64,000 nt of DNA, taken from Adiantum capillus-veneris (Eukaryota; Streptophyta; Polypodiopsida; Polypodiales; Pteridaceae). The notes beneath the pieces were generated by a model. It was not told where the DNA came from, ran no database searches, and was given only the letters and a program-made list of their open reading frames with translations. The stretch spans positions 139,987,108-140,051,107 of the forward strand of contig CM043955.1 of the NCBI GenBank assembly GCA_014529385.2, written 5' to 3'. Below, one piece after another: positions 34,533-48,800 of the stretch (position 1 is its first letter; the number at the start of each line of letters is the position of its first letter). A program made the translations under genes and the position numbers.

Positions 34533-34726
34533 CTAGTTTGCATTGCATTCTTGTACACCCCTACGCATATATTTCACATACCCTTAGTGTTAGTGCTCCA
34601 TCTCCCACCCCACTCCACTCATCACTCCTATCCTACTAGTTCAGTCCTATTTTATTTTATTTCATGTTACATTTTGTCCTTTTTCTGGTCACCCAGAGGG
34701 CATTGACACTTGTACATCGATTTTGT

Positions 34727-35839
<1,113 letters not shown>

Positions 35840-37300
35840 TGTCACGGGGACGTGGCAACTGTTAACTATGTCACGAGGACGTGGCAACTGCTAACTTTAG
35901 TTGTTGCTTTCTTTCCAAGGGGTTTTGTTTTATTTTTGAGACCCTCTTCTTGAAGTAGCAAACGGTCGGACATTGCATGGCCAATGTGAACGGTAGTTTC
36001 ACCCGCAGATGGGTAGTGGTCGGCAATGGAATTCGTATGGTAAGAGGATGTCTAGGCTTAGAGCAAGATCATATAGGTCCCCCCGTCGCACTTAGCAAGT
36101 TGCTGGATACTAGGAAGTGAACTCAATTAAGGCGTAAAGTCAAGGTGGGCAAAAAGTATCCGACAGTTGGGCCACATTGCACTTTTGGATGCGGTCCCAA
36201 TGAGGATAGATGATTAGAAGACCAATGGGAGCCCAACGGAAGCATCTCCTAAAATTTAGGGAACTGCTATTTTGGGCCGTGAAATGTGTTCGCGTCATCA
36301 CCTCCAGTATGACTAGGGGAACATTTTACAACTCTGCCGCGAAGTCAACTGGGCCACCGGTCAGGATATTTTTAAGCGACGAACCCGAAACGGGAAAATG
36401 CTTGTAAATGCGCCAAGTGTCACATTTTCATGAACTTTCCCCTTACAGAAAAATGGGCGCTGATTTTTAAGTTGGGAGAGGGCCTCATTTCAGCATTTGT
36501 CACAGGTTAAGAGCTATGGAGTGCTTCCTTTCCCTCTCATGTACAGTGTGGTGCTAGGAGTGATGCTCTGCACACTACACACTGCTCTCTCTCTCCCCTA
36601 CGTGCAGTTATGTGATGCCCCACAAGAGGGCTCCTCATTTGATTGATGTACAGCTGTGTGCGTTCATGCTTTTGTGCTGAGGCAAGAGCCTCCTTGAGCA
36701 AGAACAGGGGTAGCTAGCTGCTACTCCAAAGCAGGCACTGGTGAGGGTCATAACCTCACCATACAGGTGCAAAATCAGCGTTGTGTATGCGCTGTAATTT
36801 TACTGTTTTTCAGCCATACGGACGTCAAAACCTTTGGGAATCGTGCCCCACTGGCAGAGGACAGTTAGGGGACTGTTTGGGGCTGAAAACAGGGCAAAAA
36901 CCAGTAAATACAGCGTGCTGAATTTACTGTTTTTGGACAGGAATCAGAGGGTATACGCCAGTAGAAGCGAGTTCCGGCAGGGGAATTGGTTTCGCGCAAG
37001 TTTAGGGGATGTTATGCTATCGAAATTTGGCCAAAACAGGCGGTATCTAGTGGGATACAGTCAAAGACTCTTCTTTGTACTTTACCCTCCTAAAGAATAA
37101 AGAAATACCGAAAGGGGCGCCAATTTTGGGGCCTACAGGTTGTCGCCGTCTGCTCGGAGCATTCTAGCTTCCGAGCCGTGTGTGTCATTAAGTGTTAATT
37201 CCTGTTGCAGGTCTCCTTTGCGAAGTGCTTTGTGTGTGTGTGTCTAAAGTAAAGAATTTCGGGTGAAAGCCAACGCCTACCGCCCTACGGGCCGGTTTCA
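35840..37300 (+). repeat. 5' LTR of B1
   Basis: 1461 bp, TGTCACGGGGACG ... GGCCGGTTTCA. The first 29 bp are repeated in tandem (TGTCACGAGGACGTGGCAAC at 35869). AATAAAGAAATACCGAAAGG with GGCGCC lies at 37096-37121. Confidence 0.93.
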
Positions 37301-37318
37301 TGGTTCCATCGCCGGGAT
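37301..37318 (+). other. Primer-binding site of B1
   Basis: TGGTTCCATCGCCGGGAT, close to the complement of a plant tRNA-Glu 3' end (two mismatches in the first 17). Confidence 0.65.
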
Positions 37319-37398
37319 ATCAATCACTTTTTCCTTAAAGAGTGAGCCTAGATTGTTTAGGGTAAAGACACAGAGTGCAGGAACGCAGGGATTACACT

Positions 37399-38960
37399 AT
37401 GGCCGACAACAGGAAGGAAATTATGGAAGAGGATTCCTCTTCAAAGGACAGGCAGGAGATTCCTATGGTTTTTGAGATTGGCGAGAGCTCACGGCCACGT
37501 CAGTCTGTACCTCCTGTCAACGTGAATGTCCCTCCAGTACTACAGGGCTTTATGACTGGGCAACTTGAGGATGATGCGTTCAAGACTCTGTTAGTTGCCG
37601 CAGTGAATGTCTTTTCGCAACTGGTGTAGAATCCGAGGTTTATGGAATTCTTGCAAGTGCCACCAGTGCAACAGCAAAATAGGCAACCTACGCCGCGTAC
37701 GGAGCTTGTTGATGCTCAAAGCCCAGGTACTTCATGTGACGCAGGAGGAAAGGGAACACTCACATGTTGCGGTGTCGGGGGCTCCAAAGCAGGTTCCTCC
37801 CGTGCTTGAACAAGTGGCTAGAACGCCTATTCCACAGGTTATGCCAGTTCAGCTCGCCACCTTTCAGAGCCAGCATGCTGTCTTGAATGGACACGGAGCT
37901 CGATACCATGCTATGCACTCAGGTTTTCCACCACCCACGGTACATCCTGGGTATTTCGGGGGTGGATCAGTGTTCCAAAGTATGGCTGGTTATGCACCTG
38001 GAAGTCAGCCGTACATGCCAGGAACAGTGTTCGGGGGTATGCAAGGCATCATGTATCGGCATGCAGCAAGGTTTCCACTACAACCAAGGCCAGTTTGGGT
38101 TGCCACAAGGTCATTTTGGCATGGCTGGTTTTTCTGCACAGCAGCCAGATATCGCACCTCTGACGCAAAATGTGAATGGCCAACACTTGCCGATCATGCC
38201 TACTACAGTGACCATGTTGCAGACCATTCTGTATGACAACTTGGGGGCACTAGAGAAGCCGAAGGCTTACAAAGAAGGTGGTGCAGCAGTAAAGTTCGGT
38301 ACCTTCAGTGGTTTCGAGGATAAGACAAAGGCCCTCACTTTCCTCCAACAGTTTGACACAGCTTATGCGGGAGGGAATTTTACAGAGGCCTCGAAGGTGA
38401 GGAAAGCTGTCACTTTCTTAAAGGACAATGCGCTTACATGGTGGACGACATTGTTAATGCAAGGACAGGCACCCGCCACTTGGGGTTATTTCAAGCAAAT
38501 GTTTGCATCTGCTTGGCTGTCAAATGAATTTGAAGCCAACGTCGTGACAGATTGGCACCAGCTTACTTCAGCTTCGTGCAAGAGCTTGCTAGAGTACAAT
38601 AGGAGGTTTTGTAAAGCGTTACTCTCAGTGACCTCCTACAGATTTGTGCCATTGACAGAGCAGATAGAGAAGTACTGTTGTGGGCTGCCTAAAGGGCTTT
38701 GCGATTACTGTACAAAGAACAGAGTGGCTACCCTTACTCAGCTTATGGAAGTTGTGAACACTACTCGTGCCTTGTTGAAAGGAGAGGACGGTGGATTTCC
38801 GAGCAGTGACAAAGGAGGCCAACAAAAGAAAAATTCAGCGAAGAAGCCTTTTGTGAAAACGGCTCCTAATGCGTCATAGGGGTCAAAAAAGGCCACCAAA
38901 AACAAGGATTCAGCCGGGACTTCTGGAGCGCAGGCAAAGAAACAGAAAAGGAAGCCTTTT
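37399..38960 (+). pseudogene. B1 Gag (broken)
   Basis: Starts MADNRKEIMEEDSSSKD at 37399. Lesions: TAG at 37627 where other copies have CAG, a frameshift near 37710, a deletion near 38052 (MQGIM joined to GMQQGFHYNQGQ) that shifts the frame again, and TAG at 38877 (CAG in the composite element's second gag). The Gag core is readable (FSGFEDKTKALTFLQQFDTA, ALTWWTTLLMQGQAPATWGY). The Lys-rich linker to the zinc knuckle follows. As RNA-packaging protein it would be nonfunctional. Confidence 0.9.
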
Positions 38961-41900
38961 GTGCGCAAGTTGCTCGAGGAAAAGAAGGTCCTAATGGCTG
39001 AGAACAAATGCTTTATATGCGAGCAGCCTGGTCACTTTTCTATCAATTGTCCACAAAGGAAAAGGCCAGCTGACTCAGAGGATAAAGAAGACCAGAAAGG
39101 CAAGAAGCCAAAACCCACGGCAGGTTTAGTGCCAGACATGGTGGGTGACACGCCCAGCACAGATGCCAGTGAGTTATGCAGGGCATGGGGTAAAGTTAGG
39201 GATCAGACGGCACTCATCTTCTTTGATCCAGGTGCCAAAGCCAACTTTATCTCACCAGAGTTAGCTATGAAGCTGGGCATCACAGCTGAAGAGATGGGGT
39301 ACACAGCAGAGGCAGGGTTGGCATGTTCTGGCCACTCAGACTGTGTTACTCCCATCATTGCAAAGCTGCGTCTACATATTCAGTCGTATGTGGACACTGA
39401 AGAGTTTTACATCATGCCGCTGGAAGGTTGTGACGCCTTGTTAGAGATCCCGTGGATGTTCCGAGTGCATAGAGTCTTGGATGCCTACAACAAAAAAATC
39501 ACTGTACAGCATAGGGGCAAAACTCACATTTTGGATGTAAAGCTTATAGGAGAGTCAGTCCCTATTGTATTTGTTTCTGCTATCACTTCTGTAATAAAGA
39601 ATCATCTTTCTGTGTACTTGATTTTTGCACATGATGTCTCAGATAGTGATCAATCAAATTTATCTGTGTTAGATAAAGAAAGGTCAGCATTTTTGCGAGA
39701 GTTTAGTGATTGTTTTTCTGATTCATTACCATCGCAATAGTCGCCAGAGAGGCCTGAGGACCATCGGATAGATTTGGTGCCAGGGTGTAGCCCACCAAAT
39801 AGATCTCCCTACAGGGTTAGTGCGGGGTAGCAGAAAGTGATTATGGGCCAGGTTGAGGAGTTATTAGAGAAGGGGCTGATTCAGCCTAGTTCTTCACCCT
39901 TTTGCTCCCCAATGCTCCTAGTGCAAAAAAAGAATGGCTCATGGCGCATGTGTATTGATTACCGTGCTTTAAATAAGAATACCATCAAGAATAGGTTTCC
40001 TATTCCTAGGATTGATGATATTCTCGATCGTTTAGAGGGTGCTGCAATTTTCAGCAGGATAGACCTTAAGAGTGGGTACCATCAGATTCGTATAAGGCCA
40101 GAGGATGTGCACAAGACTGCGTTTACAACGACATTTGGTCTTTATGAGTTTCTAGTGATGCCGTTTGGGCTAACAAATGCTCCTTCCACGTTATACAGAA
40201 TGATGGACCGGATTTTCCGCTCGCATCAACAGTTTGTTGGAACGTTCTTCGATGACATGATAGTGTATTCGAAGAATGAAGAGGAGCATAGGCGTCACTT
40301 GACCATTGTGTTGGAAGAGCTGCGCAATCACAGGTTACTTGTCAATCCTAAGAAAAGTGAATTCTTTCTCGAAGAGATCCACTTTCTGGGCCACATAGTC
40401 TCAAAGGACGGTGTTAAAATGGATCCCGCAAAGGTCGAAGCTATCAAGACATGGCCAGACTTGAAGACTGTGCACGATGTCAGAAGCTTCTTGGGATTGT
40501 GTTCCTACTATAGAAGGTTTATTAGAAATTTTGCAGAGATAGCATCGCCTCTTCACGCATTGCAAAAGAAAGAGGTCACTTTCAGATGGACCCAAAAAGA
40601 GATTTCAGCTTTTAGTCTCTTAAAGGAAAAGTTGACTTCAGATCCGGTTATTGTTTTGCCAGATCTCAGGAAGTCATTTGTAGTCCAGTGTGCCGCGTGT
40701 GGCAGTAGCATCGGAGCAGTGCTACTGCAAGATGGACGGGTAGTAGCTTATGAAAGCCGAATTTTGCAAGGGCCAGAGAGGACTATGCAAGTCTATGAGA
40801 AAGAGCTCTTGGCTGTGATTCATGCGGTTTCTAGCTGGAAGCACTACCTCTTAGGTACTGATTTTGTTGTCCAAACAGATCACCAGACCTTGCGATACTT
40901 CTTGACACAGTCAAAGTTATCCGAAAAGCATACGCGATGGGCAAACATTCTTTCCATGTTCCACTTCCAGATTATGCATGTGGAAGGCAAGAAGAATGTT
41001 GTGGCTGATGCGTTATCAAGAAAGCCACAGATTTCAGCTGTGTCAATTCATTATCATCATGAGCTAGATGACATGAAGGAACAGTATACTGCTGATGAAG
41101 ATTTTGCAAGGATCTTTGAACAGTTACAAGAGGGGCAACATCACGAGCACTACCTCCTCAGAGATGGTTTTATGATGATGCATGGCAGACTTTGTGTCAC
41201 TAGGCCACTGCGACATAAGGTCATGGAAGAGAGTCGTGTCCCACCGTATGCAGGGCATCGTGCCATTGATGCAACAGTTAAAGCGGTAGAGACATTCTTC
41301 TATTGGCGTACCTTGAGGAGAGATGTGGATGCCTTTGTGCGAGCATGCATAGTTTGCCAAAAGGTCAAGTTTGACAGGCAAAAGGCACAAGGGTTGTTAC
41401 AACCACTGCCGATTCCGAATAAGCCATGGGAAAGCATTGCTATGGATTTTATCTTTGATCTTCCAAGGACGCCAACAGGGAGTGATGGTATATGGACCAT
41501 TATCTGCAGGTTCAGTAAGTAGGCCCATTTTAACCCTGTCAGGAATAAGATAAAATCTGATCTGATGTCACGCTTGTTCATGTACAATGTGTTTAAGTAG
41601 GATGGTATGCCACAATCGATTATCAATGATCGTGATCCTCGCATGACCAGTTTGTTCTGGAGAGGATTGTTTGAGAACATGGGCACTACGCTCAAGTTTT
41701 CGTCTTCGTTTCATCCACAAATTGATAGACAGTCAGAAGAGGCTAATTCTGTTGTCTTAGATCTTCTGAAATGCTATGTGTCGGATAATAAGGGCAAGTG
41801 GGAACAGTATTTGCCTATGCTTCAGTATGCGTACAATAATACGGTGCATTCGTCTTTTGGCAAAGCACCTTTTGAGATTGTTGAAGGCGGCAAAAAGGTT

Positions 41901-42587
41901 CCTCCCATTTTGCATACAAAGGACAAGATCTTTGAGGCAGATCGATATGTTGAGAACATGGATGAGATGTATAAGAAGATTAAAGTTGCCTTGGAGAAGA
42001 CTCAGGCAAAGCAGAAAAAGGTTGCTGATCGTCACCGTCATGAATCGCTACTATCACCTGGTGATTGGGTTCTGTTAAGGTTCGAAAAGGCAAGGTTAAA
42101 GAAGATGAAGGGCAAGGAACGGCTGTTTCCTAAGCTCAGCATGCGTTACTATGGGCCTTTTCAAGTGCTTGACAAGATCAGCGATGTGGCTTACAGGCTG
42201 AAATTGCCTGATGCATGGAAGATTCATAATGCGTTTCACGTGAGTCTTCTAAGACCCTTCGTGGGTGATGTGCCAGAAGATATGCCAGATGAGAATCAGC
42301 CAGAAGTTGAGGAACTTGATGAGATCCTGGTACCTGAGCAAGTTTTGGCACATAAGGACAAAAAAGTTAAAGGACAAGTTGCAAGACGCTATTTGGTGAA
42401 GTTCAAGAACTATCCGCCTATGGATGCAAAGTGGATGAAAGAGCATGAACTGTCAGAGTCACCAAATGTATTGCAGCTTTACCTTGAAGCCTTTGGGTTA
42501 CAGCCTACTTATGCCCCAACCCAGCGTGTGCAAAGGAGGGGTAATGATAGAGCTAGTACATCAAATGCACATATGAATTCAGTGTAA
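38961..42587 (+). pseudogene. B1 zinc knuckle, protease, RT, RNase H, integrase, chromodomain (broken)
   Basis: In order: CCHC knuckle CFICEQPGHFSINCP (about 39009), protease box FFDPGAKANF (about 39223), then TAG at 39738 and TAG at 39828 between protease and RT. RT and RNase H are open (39837-41522) with catalytic FFDDMIVYS (about 40249), but RNase H reads VVQCAACGSS where A1 and A2 have VVQCDACGSS, losing the Asp. Integrase is interrupted by TAG at 41520 (CAG in A1) and TAG at 41598, and resumes at 41607 with NDRDPRMTS and a Glu in QSEEANS. The C-terminus has a chromodomain-like VARRYLVKFKNYPPMDAKWM. Both stops at 39738 and 39828 are also present in the composite B element. Confidence 0.92.
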
Positions 42588-42744
42588 TAGATGGAAATGA
42601 CAAAAGTATGAAGGCCTCATTAAGTCATTTGTATCTATATGTTATGACCTTTCTTGCGGATACATGCGATGATAAAAGAGTGTTAATAGCACAAGATCAT
42701 CAATGGCGTGTATTTATGGTATGCAATCGAGGACGTTTGCGATT

Positions 42745-42758
42745 TCAAGAGGGGGGTA
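42745..42758 (+). other. Polypurine tract of B1
   Basis: CAAGAGGGGGGTA directly upstream of the 3' LTR start at 42759. The same tract occurs in A2 and in the composite element. Confidence 0.85.
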
Positions 42759-43815
42759 TGTCACGGGGAGGTGGCAACTGTTAACTATGTCACGAGGACG
42801 TGGCAACTGCTAACTTTAGTTGTTGCTTTCTTTCCAAGGGGTTTTGTTTTATTTTTGAGACCCTCTTCTTGAAGTAGCAAACGGTCGGACATTGCATGGC
42901 CAATGTGAACGGTAGTTTCACCCGCAGATGGGTAGTGGTCGGCACTAGAATTCGTATGGTAAGAGGATGTCTAGGCTCAGAGCAAGATCATATAGGTCCC
43001 CCCGTCGCACTTTGCAAGTTGGTGGATACTAGGAAGTGAACTCAATTAAGGCGTAAAGTCAAGGTGGGACTACCAACAAAAAGTATCCGATAGTTGGGCC
43101 ACATTGCACTTTTGGATGCGGTCCCAATGAGGATAGATGGTCAGAAGACCAGTGGGAGCCCAACGGAAGCATCTCCTAAAATTTAGGGAACTGCTATTTT
43201 GGGCCGTGAAATGTGTTCGCGTCATTACCTCCGGGATGACTAGGGGAACATTTTACAACTCTACCGCGAAGTCAACTGGGCAACTGGTCAGGATATTTTT
43301 AAGCGGCGAACCCGAAACGGGAAAATGCTTGTAAATGCGGCAAGTGTCACATTTTCATGAACTTTCCCCTTGCAGAAAAATGGGCGCTGATTTTTAAGCT
43401 GGGAGAGGGCCTCATTTCAACATTTGTCACATGTTAAGAGCTATGGAGTGCTTCCTTTCCCTCTCATGTACAGTGTGGTGCTAGGAGTGATGCTCTGCAC
43501 ACTACACACTGCTCTCTCTCTCTCCCCTACGTGCAGTTATGTGATGCCCCACAAGAGGGCTCCTCATTTGACTGATGTACAGCTGTGTGGGTTCATGCTT
43601 TTGTGCTTAGGCAAGAGCCTCCTTGAGCAGGAACAGGGGTAGCTAGCTGCTACTCCAAAGCAGGCACTGGTGAGGGTCATAACCTCACCATACAGGTGCA
43701 AAATCAGCGCTGTGTATGCGCTGTAATTTTACTGTTTTTCAGCCATAAGGACGTCAAAACCCTTGGGAATCGTACCCCACTGACAGAGGACAGTTAGGGG
43801 ATTGTTTGGGGCTGA
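42759..43815 (+). repeat. 3' LTR of B1, left part
   Basis: Starts TGTCACGGGGAGG with the same 29-bp terminal duplication as the 5' LTR and stops at GCTGA (43811-43815), where A2 is inserted. Confidence 0.95.
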
Positions 43816-45293
43816 TGAAACCGGCCTGTTCAATCCAAAAAGGGCGGTAGACTTTACTTTAAACCTTGATTTAGCTTTCACCCATTATTAGTCGTCTATT
43901 TTACCTGTACTTTCAAGACACAACAAAGGGGAGAGGGATACAGGCTGCTAGATTGCACCTGTATGAGTAGACGGACACCAGATTGGCCCCTAACTTAGGC
44001 GCCCCTTTCGGTATTTCTTTATTGTTCAAAAGAGGGAATAAACGCTGTGGTTCCCTACAAGCTGCCCCGCACAAACTCGGCTGAATTTCCACTGTTCCAG
44101 CCTGATTTCGGCAGCATAACTGTACTAGAACCCTTCACGGTCAGTATTCCCACGCATTGACTGACTTTCCCGACGCATACGGGCACTTTGCAAAACCTGG
44201 CGAGAATCTGCAGCACGCTGAATTCTCTGTTTTCAGCCCTGAAAATGCGCCAGATCGCCTGTACAGCGGTCCCCTTGCGTCCCCGAACCTCCTGGGGGTA
44301 TTAGGGTCCGTTTAGGGCCAAAACCCTAAACCTGCAAAAATACACAGCAGGCTGTAATTCACTGTTTCGGGCTCCGTTTCGCGTGCCGGTCGCATCCCTA
44401 GCAAGTCCTCGAGCTCCCGCACCTGTAGGGCTACTTGCCCTTTGAATCGGACGAGATTTCTGGCGTGAAACCTCTCCGAATTCACCTGTACCTGCGGGGG
44501 GATTAGCCGCTAGCTAATCCAGTACCTGTGCAAGAGGCTCTTGCCTCGGCAATCGCGCATGAACCCACACAACTGTACATTGGTCAAATGAAGAGCCCAC
44601 TAGAGGGGCATAACATACTGCCAAAGGGGAGAGAGAGGGCAGTGCGTAGCGTGCAGGGCATCACTCCTGGCACCGCACTGTGCATAAGAGGGAAAGCAAG
44701 CACTCCATAGCTCTTAACCTGTGACAGAGACTTGCAAAATGAGCCTCCCAACTATAAATCACGTTTTTGCCTTCTCTATAAGTAGTAAACTGGCCTCAAA
44801 GTGCCAAGTGTCACTCATTTGTGCATTTTCCCGCTTTAGACCCTCGGGTCTAAAAATATCTCACCTGCAGCCTCTGTTGACTTGGCCACAGAGTAACAAA
44901 ATGATCCCCATGTCAAACTGCACGTAATGACGCGAAGACATTTTCAGGTCCCAAAATAGCAGTTCCCTAAATTTTAGGAGATGCTGCCATTGTATCTTTC
45001 TAGGTCATCCGACCCTCTTTGTACACTGCGGCCACATCCAGAACTGAAATGTAGCCTCTGTAGCAAAGGATTCCACTTTGGCTAGTCAATGACCCCACTT
45101 GGCTAACCATAGTCCTTGTCCAACCTTAGTGCTCTCTTGCCCTCAGGCCCGGACTCCCTCTGGACAGTTCCACACTAGCTATGCAATGCAGGGCAGTTAG
45201 ATTTCCCGAGGGGTGTTTCCAAAAAGTGAAAGTAAATAGATAATAAGAAAGAAATCAACAAAAAGGATAGATAGTAGTCACACGCTGGTGACA
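43816..45293 (-). repeat. 3' LTR of A2
   Basis: TGTCACCAGCG (minus strand, 45293) to CCGGTTTCA (43816). The GGCGCCCCTTTCGG motif (complement of CCGAAAGGGGCGCC) is at 43999-44024. Confidence 0.95.
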
Positions 45294-45308
45294 TACCCCC
45301 CTCTTGAA
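45294..45308 (-). other. Polypurine tract of A2
   Basis: TTTCAAGAGGGGGGTA-type purine run on the minus strand, ending at the 3' LTR start. Confidence 0.85.
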
Positions 45309-45866
45309 ATCTCAAACGTCCTCGTTTGCATCTATGTCGTCCATGCTTACTGTCAACACTGATGTATTCAACACCTGTCGACACATATACGACACATACA
45401 TGCTCATTGTCAACCCTGGTGTATTCAACACCTCGTCGACTCATGTATTGCCTGCGTGTGAACCCTGTCCCAATGACATAGTGGTAGCTTCGCACTCTGC
45501 CATTGCTTTGAGTCACGAACTTTCCAATGACAAAATGGTAGCTGCACATTTTGCCACTGTCTTATAGTACACGTTGGATCCCGTAACACTTTCGAGCATA
45601 CCCAAACCGACAGTTTAAGAATGCAGTTACACATGTACTCCTGAATAGAAGCAACCATTGTATCCTTGACAAACTGACAAGAAATACTCACTTCTATAGC
45701 ACTAACCAAACTTTTGGACATTCCATAAGAGCAATTGCCAAACTGACAATCTGTACAGCTCTAACATTCATGTAACAGGTATTTGATTTGAGCTCACTTT
45801 AAATACCATGTACATCATTTGTTTCAGAAGCCATTGTCACACTGACAATCCATGTAGCTTTGAAAC
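45309..45866 (-). repeat. 3' non-coding region of A2 with degenerate tandem repeats
   Basis: About 560 bp between the pol stop and the PPT, against about 170 bp in B1. Two repeat pairs are visible on the + strand: (TGTCAAC..TG.TGTATTCAACACCT) at about 45351 and 45409, and (CCAATGACA.A.TGGTAGCT) at about 45471 and 45526. Several CAAACTGACAA-like echoes follow. Confidence 0.65.
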
Positions 45867-48800
45867 TCAAGGGGTCAAGGTAGGTTGCAAATCGAAGGCT
45901 TCCAGGTAAAGTGATAACACAGTTGGTGACTCTGCAAGTTCACCTTCTTCCATCCACTTAGCATCCATTGGTGGATAGTTTCTGAACTTTACCAAGTAAC
46001 GCCTAGCAACCTTGCCTTTCACTTTCCTTTCTTTGTGTGCCAAAATCTGTTCAGGGACCAAGATCTCGTCAAGTTCCTCGACTTCCGGCTGATCTTCAGC
46101 TGGTATATCTTCTGGCACATCACCCACATAGGGTCTGAGAAGACTCACATGAAACGCATTGTGAATCTTCCAACTGTCAGGCAATTTCAGCCTATATGCA
46201 ACATCACTGATTATGTCGCATACTTGAAAAGGCCCATAGTAACGCATGCTGAGCTTCGGAAACAGTCTTTCCTTGCCCTTCATCTTCTTTAACCTTGCCT
46301 TTTCAAAGCGTAAAAGCACCCAATCACCAAGTGAATATACCACTTCACGACGGTGACGATCAGCTGCTTTCTTTTGCTTTGCCTGAGTCCTTTCTAAGGC
46401 CACTTTGACCTTCTTGTACATTTCATCCATGTCCTGAACATACTTATCTGCTTCAAATATCTTGTCCTTTGTATGCAGTATGGGAGGAACTTTCTTGCCA
46501 CCTTCAACTATTTCAAAAGGTGCCTTGCCAGTTGATGAATGCACTGTATTATTGTATGCATACTCCACCAATGGCAAATACTGCTCCCACTTTCCTTTAT
46601 GCTCTGACACATAGCACTTCAGCAGATCTAGGACAGTAGAATTTGCCTCTTCTGACTGCCCATCTGTTTGAGGATGAAATGACGAAGAGAATTTGAGCGT
46701 GGTACCCATATTCTCAAACAAGCCTTTCCAGAAGAAACTAGTCATGCGTGGATCACGGTCGCTAATAATCGACTGTGGCATGCCATGATACTTGAAAATA
46801 TTGCTCATAAACAAGCGTGCCATCTGATCTGGCTTTATCTTCTTCCTGACAGGAATAAAATGAGCCTGTTTGCTGAATCTGCAAATAATGGTCCAAATAC
46901 CATCATTTCCTGTCTGCGTTCTTGGAAGATCAAAGATAAAATCCATAGCAATACTTTCCCATGGTTTATCTGGAATAGGTAGTGGTTGCAATAACCCTGG
47001 TGCCTTTTGCCTGTCAAACTTGACCTTTTGGCATATTAGGCATTCTCGCACAAAGGCATCCACATCCCTTCTCAATGTAGGCCAATAGAAGAATGTCTCT
47101 ACCGCTTTAACTGTAGCATCGATACCACGATGCCCTGCATACGGTGGGACATGACTCTCTTCCATAATTTTGCGTCGCAATGGCTTTGTGACACACAATC
47201 TGCCATGCATCATCATGAACCCGTCTTTAAGAAGATAGTGTTCATGACGTTGTCCATCCATTAGTTGCTCGAAGACCCTTGCAAAATCTTCATCATTTGC
47301 ATACTGTTCTCTCATATCATCAAGTTCATGATGATAAGGAATCGACACAGCTGAAATTTGTGGCTTCCTTGACAAGGCATCAGCCACAACGTTCTTCTTG
47401 CCTTCCACATGCACAATCTGAAAATGGAACATGGACAAGATATTTGCCCATCGCATATGCTTTTCAGATAACTTTGTCTGTGTCAAGAAGTATCGCAAGG
47501 TCTGATGGTCCGTTTGGACAACAAAGTCTGCACCTAGCAGGTAGTGTTTCCAACTTAAGAGCGCATGAATCACAGCCAGTAACTCTTTCTCATAGACCTG
47601 CATGGTCATCTCTGGCCCTTGCAAAATTCTGCTCTCATAGGCTACTACCCTGCCATCTTGCATTAGCACAGCACCAATGCTACTACCGCAGGCATCACAC
47701 TGGACAACAAATGACTTCCTAAGATCTGGCAACACAATGACTGGATCTGAAGTCATCTTTTCCTTTAAGAGATTAAAAGCTGAAATCTCTTTTTGTGTCC
47801 ATCTAAAGGTGACTGCCTTCTTTTGAAGAGCATGTAAAGCTGAAGCAATCTCAGCGAAATTTCGGATAAACCTTCTGTAATAGGAGCATAGTCCCAAAAA
47901 GCTTCGGACATCATGCACCGTCTTCAAATTTGGCCATGACTTGATCGCTTCAACTTTTGCAGGATCCATTCTGACACCATCCTTTGAGACAATGTGTCCC
48001 AGAAAGTGAATCTCTTCCAGAAAAAACTCACTTTTCTTTGCATTGATGAGCAACCTATGACTGCGTAGCTCTTTGAACACAATGGCCAAGTGATGCCTAT
48101 GCTCCTCTTCATTCTTTGAATAGACTATCATGTCATCAAAGAACGTACCAACAAACTGCTGGTGTGGACGGAAAATTCTGTCCATCATCCTATTAAACGT
48201 AGCAGGAGCATTTGTGAGACCAAAGGGCATCACTAAAAATTCGTAAAGGCCAAACGTTGTTCTAAAAGCAGTCTTGTGCACATCCTCTGATCTAATGCGG
48301 ATCTGATGATACCCACTCTTTAGATCTATCCTGCTAAACATAGCTGCTCCTTCTAATTTGTCCATAATATCATCAATTCTAGGTATAGGAAACCTATTCT
48401 TGATGGTATTCTTGTTCAGTGCACGGTAGTCGATGCACATACGCCATGAGCCATCCTTTTTCTGCACCAACAACACTGGAGAACAGAATGGAGATGAACT
48501 GGGCTGAATCAGCCCCTTTTCTAACAGCTCCTGTACTTGGCCCATTATCTCTTTCTGCTGAGCCGCACTAACCCTGTACGGAGGCTTGTTTGGTGGGCTA
48601 CTGCCTGGCACCAAATCTATCGCATGGTCCTCGGGTCTCTCTGGCGGTAATTGAGACGGTAATGAATCGGAAAAACAGTCACTATACTGTTGTAAAAACA
48701 TTGACCTTTCTTTATCTAGCACAGATAAATTTGATTCATCACAATCTGACACTTCACGTGCAAAAACCAAGTACGCAGAAAGATGCTTTTTCATTACAGA

